Assembly (NCBI GenBank): GCA_017551865.1
Contig: JAFZKB010000018.1
Coordinates: 1 to 43,704, forward strand
From: Clostridiales bacterium
GTDB taxonomy: Bacteria > Bacillota > Clostridia > Saccharofermentanales > Saccharofermentanaceae
Direction: 5' to 3'
DNA length: 43,704 bases
A program made the translations under genes and the position numbers. The notes below the pieces were generated by a model. The model was not told the origin of the DNA. It searched no databases and was given only the letters and a program-made list of their open reading frames with translations. Of the stretch, positions 8,042 to 17,071 are shown in pieces (positions within the stretch are counted from its first letter, which is position 1; each line of letters begins with the position of its first letter).

Positions 8042-9736
8042 TTATGCATTCATCTCCAGTGCCGGCGTAAGTTCATCAGCCGGCTTAAAATCAATGATCT
8101 TCGCCGAGTCGATCGCTTCGGCGATATTGAGAAGGTGGTCTCCGATCCTCTCGAAGTCTGTAAGAAGCTCCGAGTAGATGACGCAGGCTTCGCCGGAGCA
8201 GGAGCCCTTCTGGAGACGGGCCATCTGGTTGCTGCGGAACTCACGCGTCATGTCGTCGATCTTCTGTTCGATCGCCTGCATCTTTTCCACGAGGATAGAG
8301 GTCGTGCCGATCTCCTTGTACTCATAGATCAGATCCAGTGCCTGAAGGCTCGCTTCCTTCATCCGATCGACTTCAGAAAGCGCTTCCTCCGAGAAATGCA
8401 GACCGTTCTCATCCATAAGATTAGCATAACCCGCAATATTTGTCGCATGGTCGCCGAGACGCTCGATGTTGCCGGTGATCCTGAAGAAGGAGTTGATGGT
8501 GACGGAGTCCTGCTCCACCATTTCGAGGGAGATCACATGGGAGATGTAATAGGAGATCTCCTTGTTGAGATAATCGATATATTCCTCGGTATTCCAGACC
8601 TGTTCCTGGATCTTCTCCGACGTCTCCCGTGTTGCGTTAAAGCTTCTCTCGATATTTGTCCTGGCAAAAGAGAGCATGCGCTCCGTCTCACGCTGGAGCT
8701 GGGTGACGAAGATCGCGATCGCACCGACTTTGTGATGTTCGACCTTCAGGATCGAAGGTTCCAGGAAGCGGAGGTGCTGCTCGGTCATCAGTTCTTCCGG
8801 ACGTTCCGGCAGGATCTTCTCAGAGAACTTCACGATGTATTTTCCGAACGGGATCAGGATGATGGTCGTGGAAAGGTTGAAGATGAGGTGGAGATTGGCG
8901 ATCTGGACCGCCGGGTTATCCGGCCACTGCGAAGCAAGCCACGGGACGAAAGGCGTAAAGATCGTGATCATGGAGAAGAGTATCGCACCGATGACGTTAA
9001 AGGTCAGGTGCATAACAGCCGTTCTTTTCGCATTTCTGCTGGAGCCGAGAGAGGACACGAGCGAGGTCACGCAGGTGCCGATATTGATGCCGTAAAGGAT
9101 GAACACGCTGTTGGAAAGCGTCAGGGATCCGGACATGGCCAGCGCCTGAAGGATACCGATCGAGGCAGCCGAAGAGTGAAGGATCGCGGTGAACACAAGA
9201 CCGACTAAAAGGCCGATGACCGGGATCTTAAACTTCGTCAGAAGATCGATAAAGGCCGGTTCCTGCTGAAGAGGTGCCAGGCAGTCCTGCATGAGATGCA
9301 TGCTGTAAAGAAGGATGCCGAGGCCCGCGATGATCTCGCCGATATAGTAAAACTTCTTCTTATGGACGAAGACGACCAGGATGACACCTAGAAAGATCAG
9401 GACCGGTGCGACCTTTTCGAAATTCAGGGCCACTAACTGGGAAGTGATGTTGGTACCGATGTTGGCACCCATGATGATCCAGAGCGCCTGCTTGAGATTC
9501 ATGATCCCTGAATTAACAAAACCAACCACCATAACGGTCGTGGTCGTGGAGGACTGGATCAATGCCGTGATCCCCGCTCCGACCGCAATACCTAAAAAGC
9601 GATTGGTCGTAAGTTTCTCTAATGTACCTTTAAGCTGATTTCCTGCGGCTGCTTCCAGACCGGAACTCATCATCTTCATCCCGTAAAGGAACAGCGCTAA
9701 TGCTCCTAAGAAGAGCAGCACATTCTCGTATGTCAT
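8042..9736 (-). CDS. Na/Pi cotransporter family protein with PhoU-like tail
   Basis: A 564-residue sodium-dependent phosphate transporter of the NptA/PNaS family. The first half has two inverted repeats of membrane helices with the family QSS-type motifs: GITALIQSSTTTTVMVVGF (about residue 55) and ILHSSAASIGILQALAM (about 190). The C-terminal 200 residues are soluble and helical, as in PhoU, with HATNIAGYANL and ERIGDHLLNIAEAID. ATG 9736 has AGAGG eight bases upstream; a longer frame to 9772 lacks a site. It shares a transcript with trmL. No phosphate regulator lies nearby. Confidence 0.92.
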   Translation of the reverse strand: MTYENVLLFLGALALFLYGMKMMSSGLEAAAGNQLKGTLEKLTTNRFLGIAVGAGITALIQSSTTTTVMVVGFVNSGIMNLKQALWIIMGANIGTNITSQLVALNFEKVAPVLIFLGVILVVFVHKKKFYYIGEIIAGLGILLYSMHLMQDCLAPLQQEPAFIDLLTKFKIPVIGLLVGLVFTAILHSSAASIGILQALAMSGSLTLSNSVFILYGINIGTCVTSLVSSLGSSRNAKRTAVMHLTFNVIGAILFSMITIFTPFVPWLASQWPDNPAVQIANLHLIFNLSTTIILIPFGKYIVKFSEKILPERPEELMTEQHLRFLEPSILKVEHHKVGAIAIFVTQLQRETERMLSFARTNIERSFNATRETSEKIQEQVWNTEEYIDYLNKEISYYISHVISLEMVEQDSVTINSFFRITGNIERLGDHATNIAGYANLMDENGLHFSEEALSEVDRMKEASLQALDLIYEYKEIGTTSILVEKMQAIEQKIDDMTREFRSNQMARLQKGSCSGEACVIYSELLTDFERIGDHLLNIAEAIDSAKIIDFKPADELTPALEMNA

Positions 9737-9879
9737 TTCTTTTTCCTCTTTACTCCGCGGGACCCCCCGCAACCATGTTCTCTTAAACTCTTTATGACGA
9801 GTTCATTATACTTGCGGAAAAACACGTTTTCAAGAGAGAAAAAATAAGTCTTTTCTAATATATTGATGCCTGTCGATGC

Positions 9880-12432
9880 TTACTTTTTCGAGGTCCTGTT
9901 TTGCCGTCTGATCAGAAGTTTTCCACCCAGCGAAAGTAATTCGAAAACCAGGATAAGCACCAGCATAGCTTTAAGATAATACCGGAACAGAGTATAAAGG
10001 GCATCCAGCGACTCCTTCTGCGTAAAGGAATAGTGGTGCGTATCGGTAATGTAGAATAAGTGCATGAGCACGACCAGCAGAAGTCCCAGGACCCCCACGA
10101 TACAGAGGATCGGATTCTTTAACGTATCGAGTTCCTGACCGGTCGCCAGAGAATACTTCTCCATGTTGTCCACTTCCCCGGATTTGATCGCCTGATGGTA
10201 GAACTCCTTCGCTGTACGGATAAAATCTCCTTTTCCCTTGTTCTTTTCCATCCATTTCAGATTCTCGTTCATCTGGGCCGCGATCGGCTTTTTAGCATCT
10301 TTACCTAAAGTAACATCGTAATTCGGGAAGTTGGAAAAAAAGCTCTTCCCGTAAGCCAGAACCTGCACATCCGCTTTTCTGTTTTTTAAAGGATGCTTCG
10401 CCAGGTTCTCATAGAGATTTCCCAGGATGTGATTGACGTTTCCCGCAGAGAGTTCCGTCTTCGCCTCGAAAAGATACTTGACCGCTTTTTCCGGATCCTC
10501 CGGGGAAAGGATCGCAGAGATCAGGCCCAGGGCATAGTTCTTCTCCCGGGACCGCGGAAGGGCCTCGATGACCGCAAGGTCGGCTTTTTCCTGTTCAGAA
10601 GAAAGATCCGATCCCAGGATCAGCGCGCGTACGATCGAAAGGAACATCTGCGCCTCCGGGACTTTCTCATTGGAGAGTTCCGTCAGTATCAGAAGGGATT
10701 TGAGGAAATTCTCGTCCTTCTGCACGCGTTCCCGTTCTGAATACAAAATAGGAGCATTGCTTTTCATTGGAAATCCGATATTTCTATACATCCATTCTGC
10801 AATCAGAAGGATCCTCGTGTATGCATATTTCGCCTTAAGTCCTAAATCATCCAGTTCTTCTCCGGCCAGATGGTAAAGGCCGCAGGCGGACTTCAGGCTC
10901 ACGCGGATCTCATCGCCCCAGAAACTTCTTTCAGCGACTTCGCGGGCCGCTTCCGGGATCCCGCCCGATGCGGCGATGCAAAGGTAATGGATCTTCCGAT
11001 TTTTCGCTTCTTTTTCATCCTCAAAAGACTCGACGTCATCATAAAACTGCGCCATCTTATAGGCCGCCAGCGGATGCCCCGCATCGGCACTGTCCTGATA
11101 AAGCTGGTGGATCTCTTCCTGAATCTCTTCGTTATCCTTATTCTCTTCGGTATCCAGAAGATCGGCCAGTTCGAACTTGGCCGACACCTCTCCGTGATTG
11201 GAAGCGATACGGAAATAGTATTCGGCTTTCTTCAGATCCGGACCGAACTCGCTTTTCTGCATGAACATATCGGCCAGAAACATCGCCGATCTCGCAAAAC
11301 CGCTTCTGGCAGAAACCATTTCGAGGTTGATGGCACGTTCATCGTATGGATCCTGCTCAAAGAGCGCAATGGCCAGAAGGTGGTATGCACGGGTGTTTCC
11401 GAGCCGGACGCCTTCCTCCAGAAGCTCAATAGATTTATCTTCATCTATGTTACAGCCGATGCCGGCTTTATAACATACCGCCAGACACACGATCGCCGTG
11501 TGGAGTCCGGCTTTCGCACCGGTCTCATAGTATCGGAACGCTTCTTCCTTATTCTTTTCGACCCCCACGCCGTTTTCATAGCAAAGACCCGTCTCTACAC
11601 ATGCCGGCGCAAAGCCCTTATCTGCGGCCCCTTTAAAGTATTCGAAGGCTTTCACATCGTCCTGCTTTGCTTCGGAAGTGCCTTCACGGTAATGGAAAGC
11701 GATCCGGTACATCGCTTCCACGATACCCTTATCCGCGGCTTCCTTTATGAGCTCAAAACCTCTCTTCTCGTCCTTTTCACAGCCGAGTCCCATCTCGAGC
11801 ATCATGCCCATATTGTATGTGCCGAGCGGGAAGTTATTCTCATGCGCCGTCACGAAGAGTTCATAGGCTTTTTCGTAATTTTTCTCACAGCCGATCCCGT
11901 CTCCAATCGCCTCGCCGAGAATATAGCTGCCCACACCCTTATCGATCGCCTGGGCGTCCTCAAAATATTGCAGCGCCAGCTTCGGATCTCTATCGACACC
12001 ATCTCCGCGCGAATACTTCTGGCCCATGCCGATCATGGCGATCGGGTGTTTCTTGGCAGCGGCACGCGAGAGCCACATGGCCGCTTCCTTCGGATCGCGG
12101 TCCACATAGGTCCCGGTATCAAACATCTTCGCCAGCGCCAGCCAGGCGTTTACATCACCGCCGGTGGCGGCTTTTCTGTACCATTCATACGCCTGCTCGA
12201 GGTCCTTCTCCACACCGGATCCGGTCTCGTAGCATCTGCCCAGGTTAAAACAGGAAAAAGGATGCCCGGCCTCTGCAGATTCCCGAAACATCTGCAGGGT
12301 CTTCTCATCGACCGTCTTCTTCTTTTTTTCACGGTCAAATGCCGTGGCCGCCTGCGCATTCGGGTCGTGAAGCAGGTAGGCGTTAACGACGTCTTTTATC
12401 TTATCGTAAAAGTTTCTTTCTCTGTTTTCCAT
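9880..12432 (-). CDS. Large Sel1-repeat protein with C-terminal membrane anchor
   Basis: An 850-residue protein built from Sel1-like (TPR-related) repeats from about residue 45 to 560, recognisable by units such as AEAGHPFSCFNLGRCYETGSGVEKDLEQAYEW... and by recurring A-x-x-G and Y-E-x-G-x-G-x-x-K-D patterns. Such repeats form a superhelical protein-binding scaffold. Residues 560-770 are helical without clear repeats. Two hydrophobic helices (about 772-793 and 812-835) followed by a basic tail, RRQNRTSKK, anchor the C terminus. With no signal peptide, the repeats are probably cytoplasmic. The ribosome site before ATG 12432 is weak. It stands alone; the partner is unknown. Confidence 0.8.
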   Translation of the reverse strand: MENRERNFYDKIKDVVNAYLLHDPNAQAATAFDREKKKKTVDEKTLQMFRESAEAGHPFSCFNLGRCYETGSGVEKDLEQAYEWYRKAATGGDVNAWLALAKMFDTGTYVDRDPKEAAMWLSRAAAKKHPIAMIGMGQKYSRGDGVDRDPKLALQYFEDAQAIDKGVGSYILGEAIGDGIGCEKNYEKAYELFVTAHENNFPLGTYNMGMMLEMGLGCEKDEKRGFELIKEAADKGIVEAMYRIAFHYREGTSEAKQDDVKAFEYFKGAADKGFAPACVETGLCYENGVGVEKNKEEAFRYYETGAKAGLHTAIVCLAVCYKAGIGCNIDEDKSIELLEEGVRLGNTRAYHLLAIALFEQDPYDERAINLEMVSARSGFARSAMFLADMFMQKSEFGPDLKKAEYYFRIASNHGEVSAKFELADLLDTEENKDNEEIQEEIHQLYQDSADAGHPLAAYKMAQFYDDVESFEDEKEAKNRKIHYLCIAASGGIPEAAREVAERSFWGDEIRVSLKSACGLYHLAGEELDDLGLKAKYAYTRILLIAEWMYRNIGFPMKSNAPILYSERERVQKDENFLKSLLILTELSNEKVPEAQMFLSIVRALILGSDLSSEQEKADLAVIEALPRSREKNYALGLISAILSPEDPEKAVKYLFEAKTELSAGNVNHILGNLYENLAKHPLKNRKADVQVLAYGKSFFSNFPNYDVTLGKDAKKPIAAQMNENLKWMEKNKGKGDFIRTAKEFYHQAIKSGEVDNMEKYSLATGQELDTLKNPILCIVGVLGLLLVVLMHLFYITDTHHYSFTQKESLDALYTLFRYYLKAMLVLILVFELLSLGGKLLIRRQNRTSKK

Positions 12433-12505
12433 GCCTATATTTTCTCACAAAAAGTGTGTTCTGTCGTGGTATCTGAAGTATACGGAAAAAGACTTTTAAA
12501 GCGTT

Positions 12506-13951
12506 TTACGCCTCGTCTTTTTTCCGGGAAAGCGCCGTCTCCAGAGCGGTCCGAAGTGCCCCCGGATCTGCCTTCCCACGGGTCAGCCGCATCGCCTGTC
12601 CGAGGAGGAACTGGAAGTTTTTCGTCTTGCCGGAAAGATACTCCGTCAGCGCTTTTTCATTCTCCTTAAGCACCCTGGCCACCGCATCTTCCAGGATCTT
12701 CGGATCCGAGATGAGCCACAGGTCATGCTCGTCCGCGTATTCTTCGGGGACCGCATCCTCAAGGAAAGAAGCGCGCAGTATCTCTTTTCCGGCTGCCCGG
12801 GAGATCTTCCCGCTTTTTACCATCAAGATGATCTTCCCGAGAGAGTCCTGCCGTATCTTCATGTCTTCGGGAAGCGTACCCGTATCGTTTAGGAGCTTCA
12901 TGAGATCGCCCATGATCCAGTTGGAGGCTTCCTTCGGATCGCCGCAGATCTCCGCCGTCTTTTCGAAAAGCTCTGCCGTCTCTCTAGATGCGGAGAGGAT
13001 CCCCGCGTCGTAAGGGGGAAGATGCATTTTCTCAATATAGCGGCGGCATTTTTCTTTCGGGAGCTCCGGAAGGATAGATCGGATCTCATCGATCTTTTTC
13101 TCCGTCACCAGGATCTCCGGAATATCCGGCTCCGTGAAATACTTATATTCTGCTGCGTCCTCCTTCTTTCGCATGGAGAAGGACTGCTCCTTTTCCTCAT
13201 CCCAGCGCCGGGTCTCCCGCTCGATCGTTCCGCCGTTACTAACGATCTCCCACTGGCGGGAAGACTCGTATTCGATGGCCTTGCTGACCGCGCGGAAAGA
13301 AGATAGATTCTTCATCTCCGTTCTCGTGCCGAGCGCCTCATCTCCCCTTGCCCGGACTGACAGATTGACGTCCACGCGGAGAGATCCCTCCTGCATTTTG
13401 CAGTCAGAAACGCCTATGAAACGCAGCATCGTGCGAAGTCTCGTAAGGAAAGCAACAACCTCTTCAGAAGAGCGGAAATCCGGCTCGGTGACGATCTCCA
13501 GGAGCGGCACACCGCATCTGGAAAAGTCGATCTTCGTACGGTTCGAAGAACCCTCGTGGATCAGCTTGCCTGCGTCATCTTCCATATGGAGTTCATGAAT
13601 GCGGATGATCTTTTCCAGCGGAAGATCGATCGTAAGGAAACCGTTCCTTCCAATCGGAGCATAGAGCTGGGAGATCTGATATCCCTTCGGAAGATCGGGA
13701 TAAAAGTAGTTCTTTCTGTCAAAACGGCTCTCCCGCGTGACTTCGCAGTTCAGTGCCAGAGCTGTCATAATGGCGTAGTCGAGGACTTTCTTATTCAGGC
13801 GCGGAAGCGCACCGGGAAGTCCGGCACAGACTTCGCAGATATGGGCATTCGGCGGCGCGCCGAATGTCGTCGGGCAGGAGCAGAATATCTTCGATCTCGT
13901 CTTAAGTTCCACATGGACCTCAAGGCCCACCACGGTCTCATGATCGGTCAT
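12506..13951 (-). CDS. gatB: Asp-tRNA(Asn)/Glu-tRNA(Gln) amidotransferase subunit B
   Basis: GatB, 481 residues, binds the mischarged tRNA and activates its acyl group in the GatCAB complex that makes Gln-tRNA and/or Asn-tRNA. It opens with the diagnostic VVGLEVHVELKT and has the zinc-site cysteines in FCSCPTTFGAPPNAHICEVCAGLPGALP, then FDRKNYFYPDLPKGYQISQ and SRCGVPLLEIVTEPD. The C-terminal YqeY-like tail carries GQAMRLTRGKADPGALR. Its ATG overlaps the gatA stop codon by four bases, so it is translationally coupled as the last gene of gatCAB. Confidence 0.97.
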   Translation of the reverse strand: MTDHETVVGLEVHVELKTRSKIFCSCPTTFGAPPNAHICEVCAGLPGALPRLNKKVLDYAIMTALALNCEVTRESRFDRKNYFYPDLPKGYQISQLYAPIGRNGFLTIDLPLEKIIRIHELHMEDDAGKLIHEGSSNRTKIDFSRCGVPLLEIVTEPDFRSSEEVVAFLTRLRTMLRFIGVSDCKMQEGSLRVDVNLSVRARGDEALGTRTEMKNLSSFRAVSKAIEYESSRQWEIVSNGGTIERETRRWDEEKEQSFSMRKKEDAAEYKYFTEPDIPEILVTEKKIDEIRSILPELPKEKCRRYIEKMHLPPYDAGILSASRETAELFEKTAEICGDPKEASNWIMGDLMKLLNDTGTLPEDMKIRQDSLGKIILMVKSGKISRAAGKEILRASFLEDAVPEEYADEHDLWLISDPKILEDAVARVLKENEKALTEYLSGKTKNFQFLLGQAMRLTRGKADPGALRTALETALSRKKDEA

Positions 13952-15429
13952 GCTTCCACCCCCTTCTCTTTACCGGTATAAAAACCGGATCTTTTCTCGA
14001 GGAACCGGGAAGCGCCCAGGATCTCCTGCTCGCCAAATGCAGGACCCATGAGCTGGATGCCTACAGGAAGACCGGTTTCTTCGTCTTTTCCAAAAGGAAC
14101 GCTTATGGCCGGGATACCGGCAAGGCTTGCCGGAACTGTGCAAAGATCTGCGATATAAGAAGACAGCGGATCTTTATCGATCTCTCCTAAAAGCGGCGCT
14201 GCACCCGGAGCGACAGGAGAAAGGAGAAGATCGTATTTGGAAAAAGCATCGGAAAAAGCCTCCTTCACCATGTCTCTGGCGCGTTCAGCCTGCCGGAAGC
14301 AGTCGTTGAAATGCTCTGACGAAAGCACATAGTTTCCGAGAAGGATCCTTCTTTTGACCTCTTTTCCGAAGCCTTCGCTTCGCGTCTTCGTATATAGCTC
14401 AGACACATCGGCTACATCCGATGCGCGGTATCCATAGCGGATGCCGTCGTATCTTGACAGATTCGCCGAGGCTTCCGCCGATGAAAGGATATAGTAGATC
14501 GCCACGGAAAAGTCCAGGACCGGCATATCGATCTCTTCGACGGTGGCGCCATTTTCGGTGAAAAAAGCCATCGCTTCCCGCAGGACCTTACCGGAACTTC
14601 CCTCATTTTGAAGCTGTTTCGGGACGCCGATGAGCTTCCCTTTTACAGAGTAGTTTTCCATCTCTGAAATATCGACTTTCGGAGCCGAAATGGAGGTCTG
14701 ATCCTTCGGGTCCCGACCGTTAACAATGTTAAAAAGCGCGGCAGCATCGGCTGTTCCGCGTGTTATGGGACCACATACATCCATCGAGGAGGCAAAGGCG
14801 ACAAGGCCGTGCCGGGAGACCGATCCATAGGTCGGACGGAGGCCGACGAGGCCTGAAAAGGATGCCGGCTGGCGGATGGAGCCGCCGGTATCTGTACCCA
14901 GAGAGGCAAACGCCGCACCATAAGCAACCGCAGCAGACGATCCTCCGGAAGAACCGCCCGGGACTCTTTGGGGATCCATCGGATGGCGGGTCGCCCCGAA
15001 GTAGGAATGCTCCGTGGATGCGCCCATTCCGAACTCATCCATATTCGTCTTTCCGATGATGACCGCACCGGCTTTTTGAAGCTTTTCAACACATGTTGCT
15101 GAAAACGGAGGGATATACTCTTCGAGCATCTTCGAACCGCAGGTCGTTTTCTTCCCGCAAAGAAGGAGATTATCTTTTACCGCAACCGGAACTCCCAGTA
15201 GCGGCGGAAGTGCTGAAATATCCTGGCTTTCACTAACCATCTCATCGCACTTTCTCGCAAGATCCAGTGCTTCCTCCCTCCAAAAAGAGAGATAGGCGTG
15301 CACATTACATTCATTCTTATCTATCTTTTCAAAAACAGCAGTAACGGCTTCTTCCGATGTCACTTTCTGCTCCCGGATCGCCTTGGCCAGTTCCAGCGCT
15401 GTCAGGTTTAAGATCTTCTCTTTTTCCAT
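13948..15429 (-). CDS. gatA: Asp-tRNA(Asn)/Glu-tRNA(Gln) amidotransferase subunit A
   Basis: GatA, 493 residues, is the amidase subunit that releases ammonia from glutamine. The Ser-cisSer-Lys centre is complete: Lys in VAVKDNLL, the first Ser in the Gly/Ser-rich PGGSSGGSSAAVA, the second in GTDTGGSIRQPASFSGLVGLRP. The ATG at 15427-15429 has GAGGTG just upstream; a GTG at 15441 overlapping the gatC stop codon would add four residues and is possible. Middle gene of gatC-gatA-gatB. Confidence 0.96.
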   Translation of the reverse strand: MEKEKILNLTALELAKAIREQKVTSEEAVTAVFEKIDKNECNVHAYLSFWREEALDLARKCDEMVSESQDISALPPLLGVPVAVKDNLLLCGKKTTCGSKMLEEYIPPFSATCVEKLQKAGAVIIGKTNMDEFGMGASTEHSYFGATRHPMDPQRVPGGSSGGSSAAVAYGAAFASLGTDTGGSIRQPASFSGLVGLRPTYGSVSRHGLVAFASSMDVCGPITRGTADAAALFNIVNGRDPKDQTSISAPKVDISEMENYSVKGKLIGVPKQLQNEGSSGKVLREAMAFFTENGATVEEIDMPVLDFSVAIYYILSSAEASANLSRYDGIRYGYRASDVADVSELYTKTRSEGFGKEVKRRILLGNYVLSSEHFNDCFRQAERARDMVKEAFSDAFSKYDLLLSPVAPGAAPLLGEIDKDPLSSYIADLCTVPASLAGIPAISVPFGKDEETGLPVGIQLMGPAFGEQEILGASRFLEKRSGFYTGKEKGVEA

Positions 15430-15437
15430 CGGGCACC

Positions 15438-15716
15438 TCACACGATCTTCGGCACGGTAAACATGCCGTCATCCGCTTGCGGCGCCTGTTTCAGGATCTC
15501 TGCGGCCAGCGTGGATTCCTCCGCTTCGTCGGGACGAAGCTCTGCTTCCGAAAGGGGCGGTTTCTTCGCAGAAGAAGTGTCGAGCGCACAGATCCTCTCC
15601 ATGTAGGGGACGATCCTTCCTAGATCGGAAAAGAGGATCTCTTTTTCCTTATCCGACAGCTGAAGGCCCGAAAGCCGGGCGATACGTCCCATTTCTTCTT
15701 CTCTGCTTCGACCCAT
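15438..15716 (-). CDS. gatC: Asp-tRNA(Asn)/Glu-tRNA(Gln) amidotransferase subunit C
   Basis: GatC, 92 residues, is the small stabilising subunit that wraps GatA and GatB. It shows IARLSGLQLSDKEKE and LGRIVPYMERICALDT near the start and the typical LRPDEAEES and FTVPKIV end. AGGAA precedes the ATG. It is first in the gatCAB operon and divergent from the metal exporter at 15891, with which it shares a 174-base intergenic region. Confidence 0.94.
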   Translation of the reverse strand: MGRSREEEMGRIARLSGLQLSDKEKEILFSDLGRIVPYMERICALDTSSAKKPPLSEAELRPDEAEESTLAAEILKQAPQADDGMFTVPKIV

Positions 15717-15844
15717 TTACGTTCCTTTCCACTTCAAAAACGATTACCTCATCATTGTATCATTCAGCAAAAAGCGAGACAAATACCGCACGAAATAAGA
15801 CCATTCCGAAAGGGCTCTCCCCCGTATCTGCGTCAGGGGGCGGA

Positions 15845-15873
15845 AATTGTAGTAAAATAGGCATACTACAATT
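15845..15873 (+). promoter_or_regulatory. Operator-like inverted repeat over the metal exporter promoter
   Basis: Perfect 10-base arms, AATTGTAGTA (15845-15854) and TACTACAATT (15864-15873), flank a 9-base centre. A -10-like TAAAAT (15853-15858) lies inside the repeat, and the start codon of the transporter follows 18 bases after it. Arm length, spacing and position fit a dimeric repressor that blocks polymerase. No recognised regulator is encoded next to it. Confidence 0.55.
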
Positions 15874-15890
15874 AGAGGAAAGGAGAGGCT

Positions 15891-17057
15891 ATGGTCTCGT
15901 TTTTGATCCGAAAACTGGTACCGGGTATCAAGGATCCGAAGAACCCCGAAGTCCGCCGATCTGTCGGCAGCATCTGCGGTGCCTGCGGGATCTTTTTCAA
16001 CATCCTCCTCTTCATCGGAAAACTCGTCATGGGTCTTCTCACCCACTCGATCGCCATCGTTGGTGACGCTCTGAACAACCTGTCCGATGCAGGATCTTCG
16101 ATCATCACCATGATCGGTTTCCGTCTGGCGGGAAAAGCTCCGGACGCCGACCATCCTTTCGGACACGGAAGGATCGAATATATCTCGGGGCTGATCGTTT
16201 CTCTGCTTATCTGCATCATGGGGTTTGAGCTCGGAAAGTCCTCCATCGAGGGCATCATCCACCCGACTCCCGTGGACTGCACGGTCCTGGCGGTCGCCAT
16301 GCTTCTTGCTTCCCTTCTCGTAAAGGCCTACATGATGTTCTATAACTTCAAATGGGCGAAGATCATCGACTCGACAGCGATGCGTGCAACGGCCGTCGAC
16401 AGCAGAAATGACATGATCTCCACTTCCGTTGTTCTTCTCGCCGTGATCTCCACGAAGTTTACCGACCTTCCGGTCGATGCATATATCGGTGTGGCGCTTT
16501 CCGTATTCATCCTCTATTCCGGGATCAACGCCGCAAAAGACACGATCGAACCTCTCCTCGGTACACCGCCGTCAAAGGAATTCCTCGATAAGATCGAGGA
16601 GATCGTCATGTCCCACGAAGCCATCAGCGGGATCCACGATGTGGTCGTCCACGACTACGGTCCGGGTAGAAAGATGATCTCTCTTCACGCAGAAGTATCG
16701 GCATTTCAGGACATGTTCTACGTCCATGACGTCATCGATAATATCGAGTACGATCTGGCAAAAGAACTCGACTGCGAAGCCGTGATCCATATGGATCCGA
16801 TCGATACGAAGAATAAAGATCTCATGGCCCTTCAGGAAGAGGTTCGGGCGATCGCCAAAGGCATCGACGGGAAGATCACGATCCACGATTTCCGCATGGT
16901 CCCGGGCGACAGCCACACCAACCTCATCTTCGACATGGTCGTTCCGCATGAAGTAAAGACTTCGGAAAAAGACCTGATCGCCCATGTTCAGGAAGAAGTC
17001 CAGAAAGTACATCCGCACCATTACTGCGTCATTAAAATCGACCGGTCCTATGTCTAA
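15891..17057 (+). CDS. Cation diffusion facilitator transporter, Mn-type metal site
   Basis: A 388-residue metal/proton antiporter of the CDF family. Six membrane helices span about 30-225, with the TM2 motif VGDALNNLSDAGSS and the conserved DHPFGHGRIEY after it. The TM2 site reads N62-x3-D66 and the TM5 site D170-x3-D174, not the H-x3-D of zinc exporters. The Asp/Asn-type site is what manganese-exporting CDFs show, so Mn(II) is the likeliest substrate. The cytoplasmic part (230-388) is about twice the usual length and looks like two copies of the CDF C-terminal domain (VVVHDYGPGRKMISLHAEV, then ITIHDFRMVPGDSHTNLIFDMVV). GGAGAGG precedes ATG 15891. MATE exporter follows in the operon. Confidence 0.9.
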   Translation: MVSFLIRKLVPGIKDPKNPEVRRSVGSICGACGIFFNILLFIGKLVMGLLTHSIAIVGDALNNLSDAGSSIITMIGFRLAGKAPDADHPFGHGRIEYISGLIVSLLICIMGFELGKSSIEGIIHPTPVDCTVLAVAMLLASLLVKAYMMFYNFKWAKIIDSTAMRATAVDSRNDMISTSVVLLAVISTKFTDLPVDAYIGVALSVFILYSGINAAKDTIEPLLGTPPSKEFLDKIEEIVMSHEAISGIHDVVVHDYGPGRKMISLHAEVSAFQDMFYVHDVIDNIEYDLAKELDCEAVIHMDPIDTKNKDLMALQEEVRAIAKGIDGKITIHDFRMVPGDSHTNLIFDMVVPHEVKTSEKDLIAHVQEEVQKVHPHHYCVIKIDRSYV

Positions 17058-17071
17058 ACAGAGGTCGGAAC

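Noticed and set aside
7949..9208. A 419-codon + strand open frame opposite the Na/Pi cotransporter
   Set aside because: Composition is typical of an antisense shadow and the cotransporter is certain.
12462..12500. A terminator after gatB
   Set aside because: Only a 4-bp GCGT/ACGC stem with a broken T-run; too weak to report.
10870..12669. A 599-codon + strand open frame opposite the Sel1-repeat gene
   Set aside because: It lies entirely antisense to a clear repeat protein and has no homology or ribosome site; long shadows are expected in GC-rich repeats.
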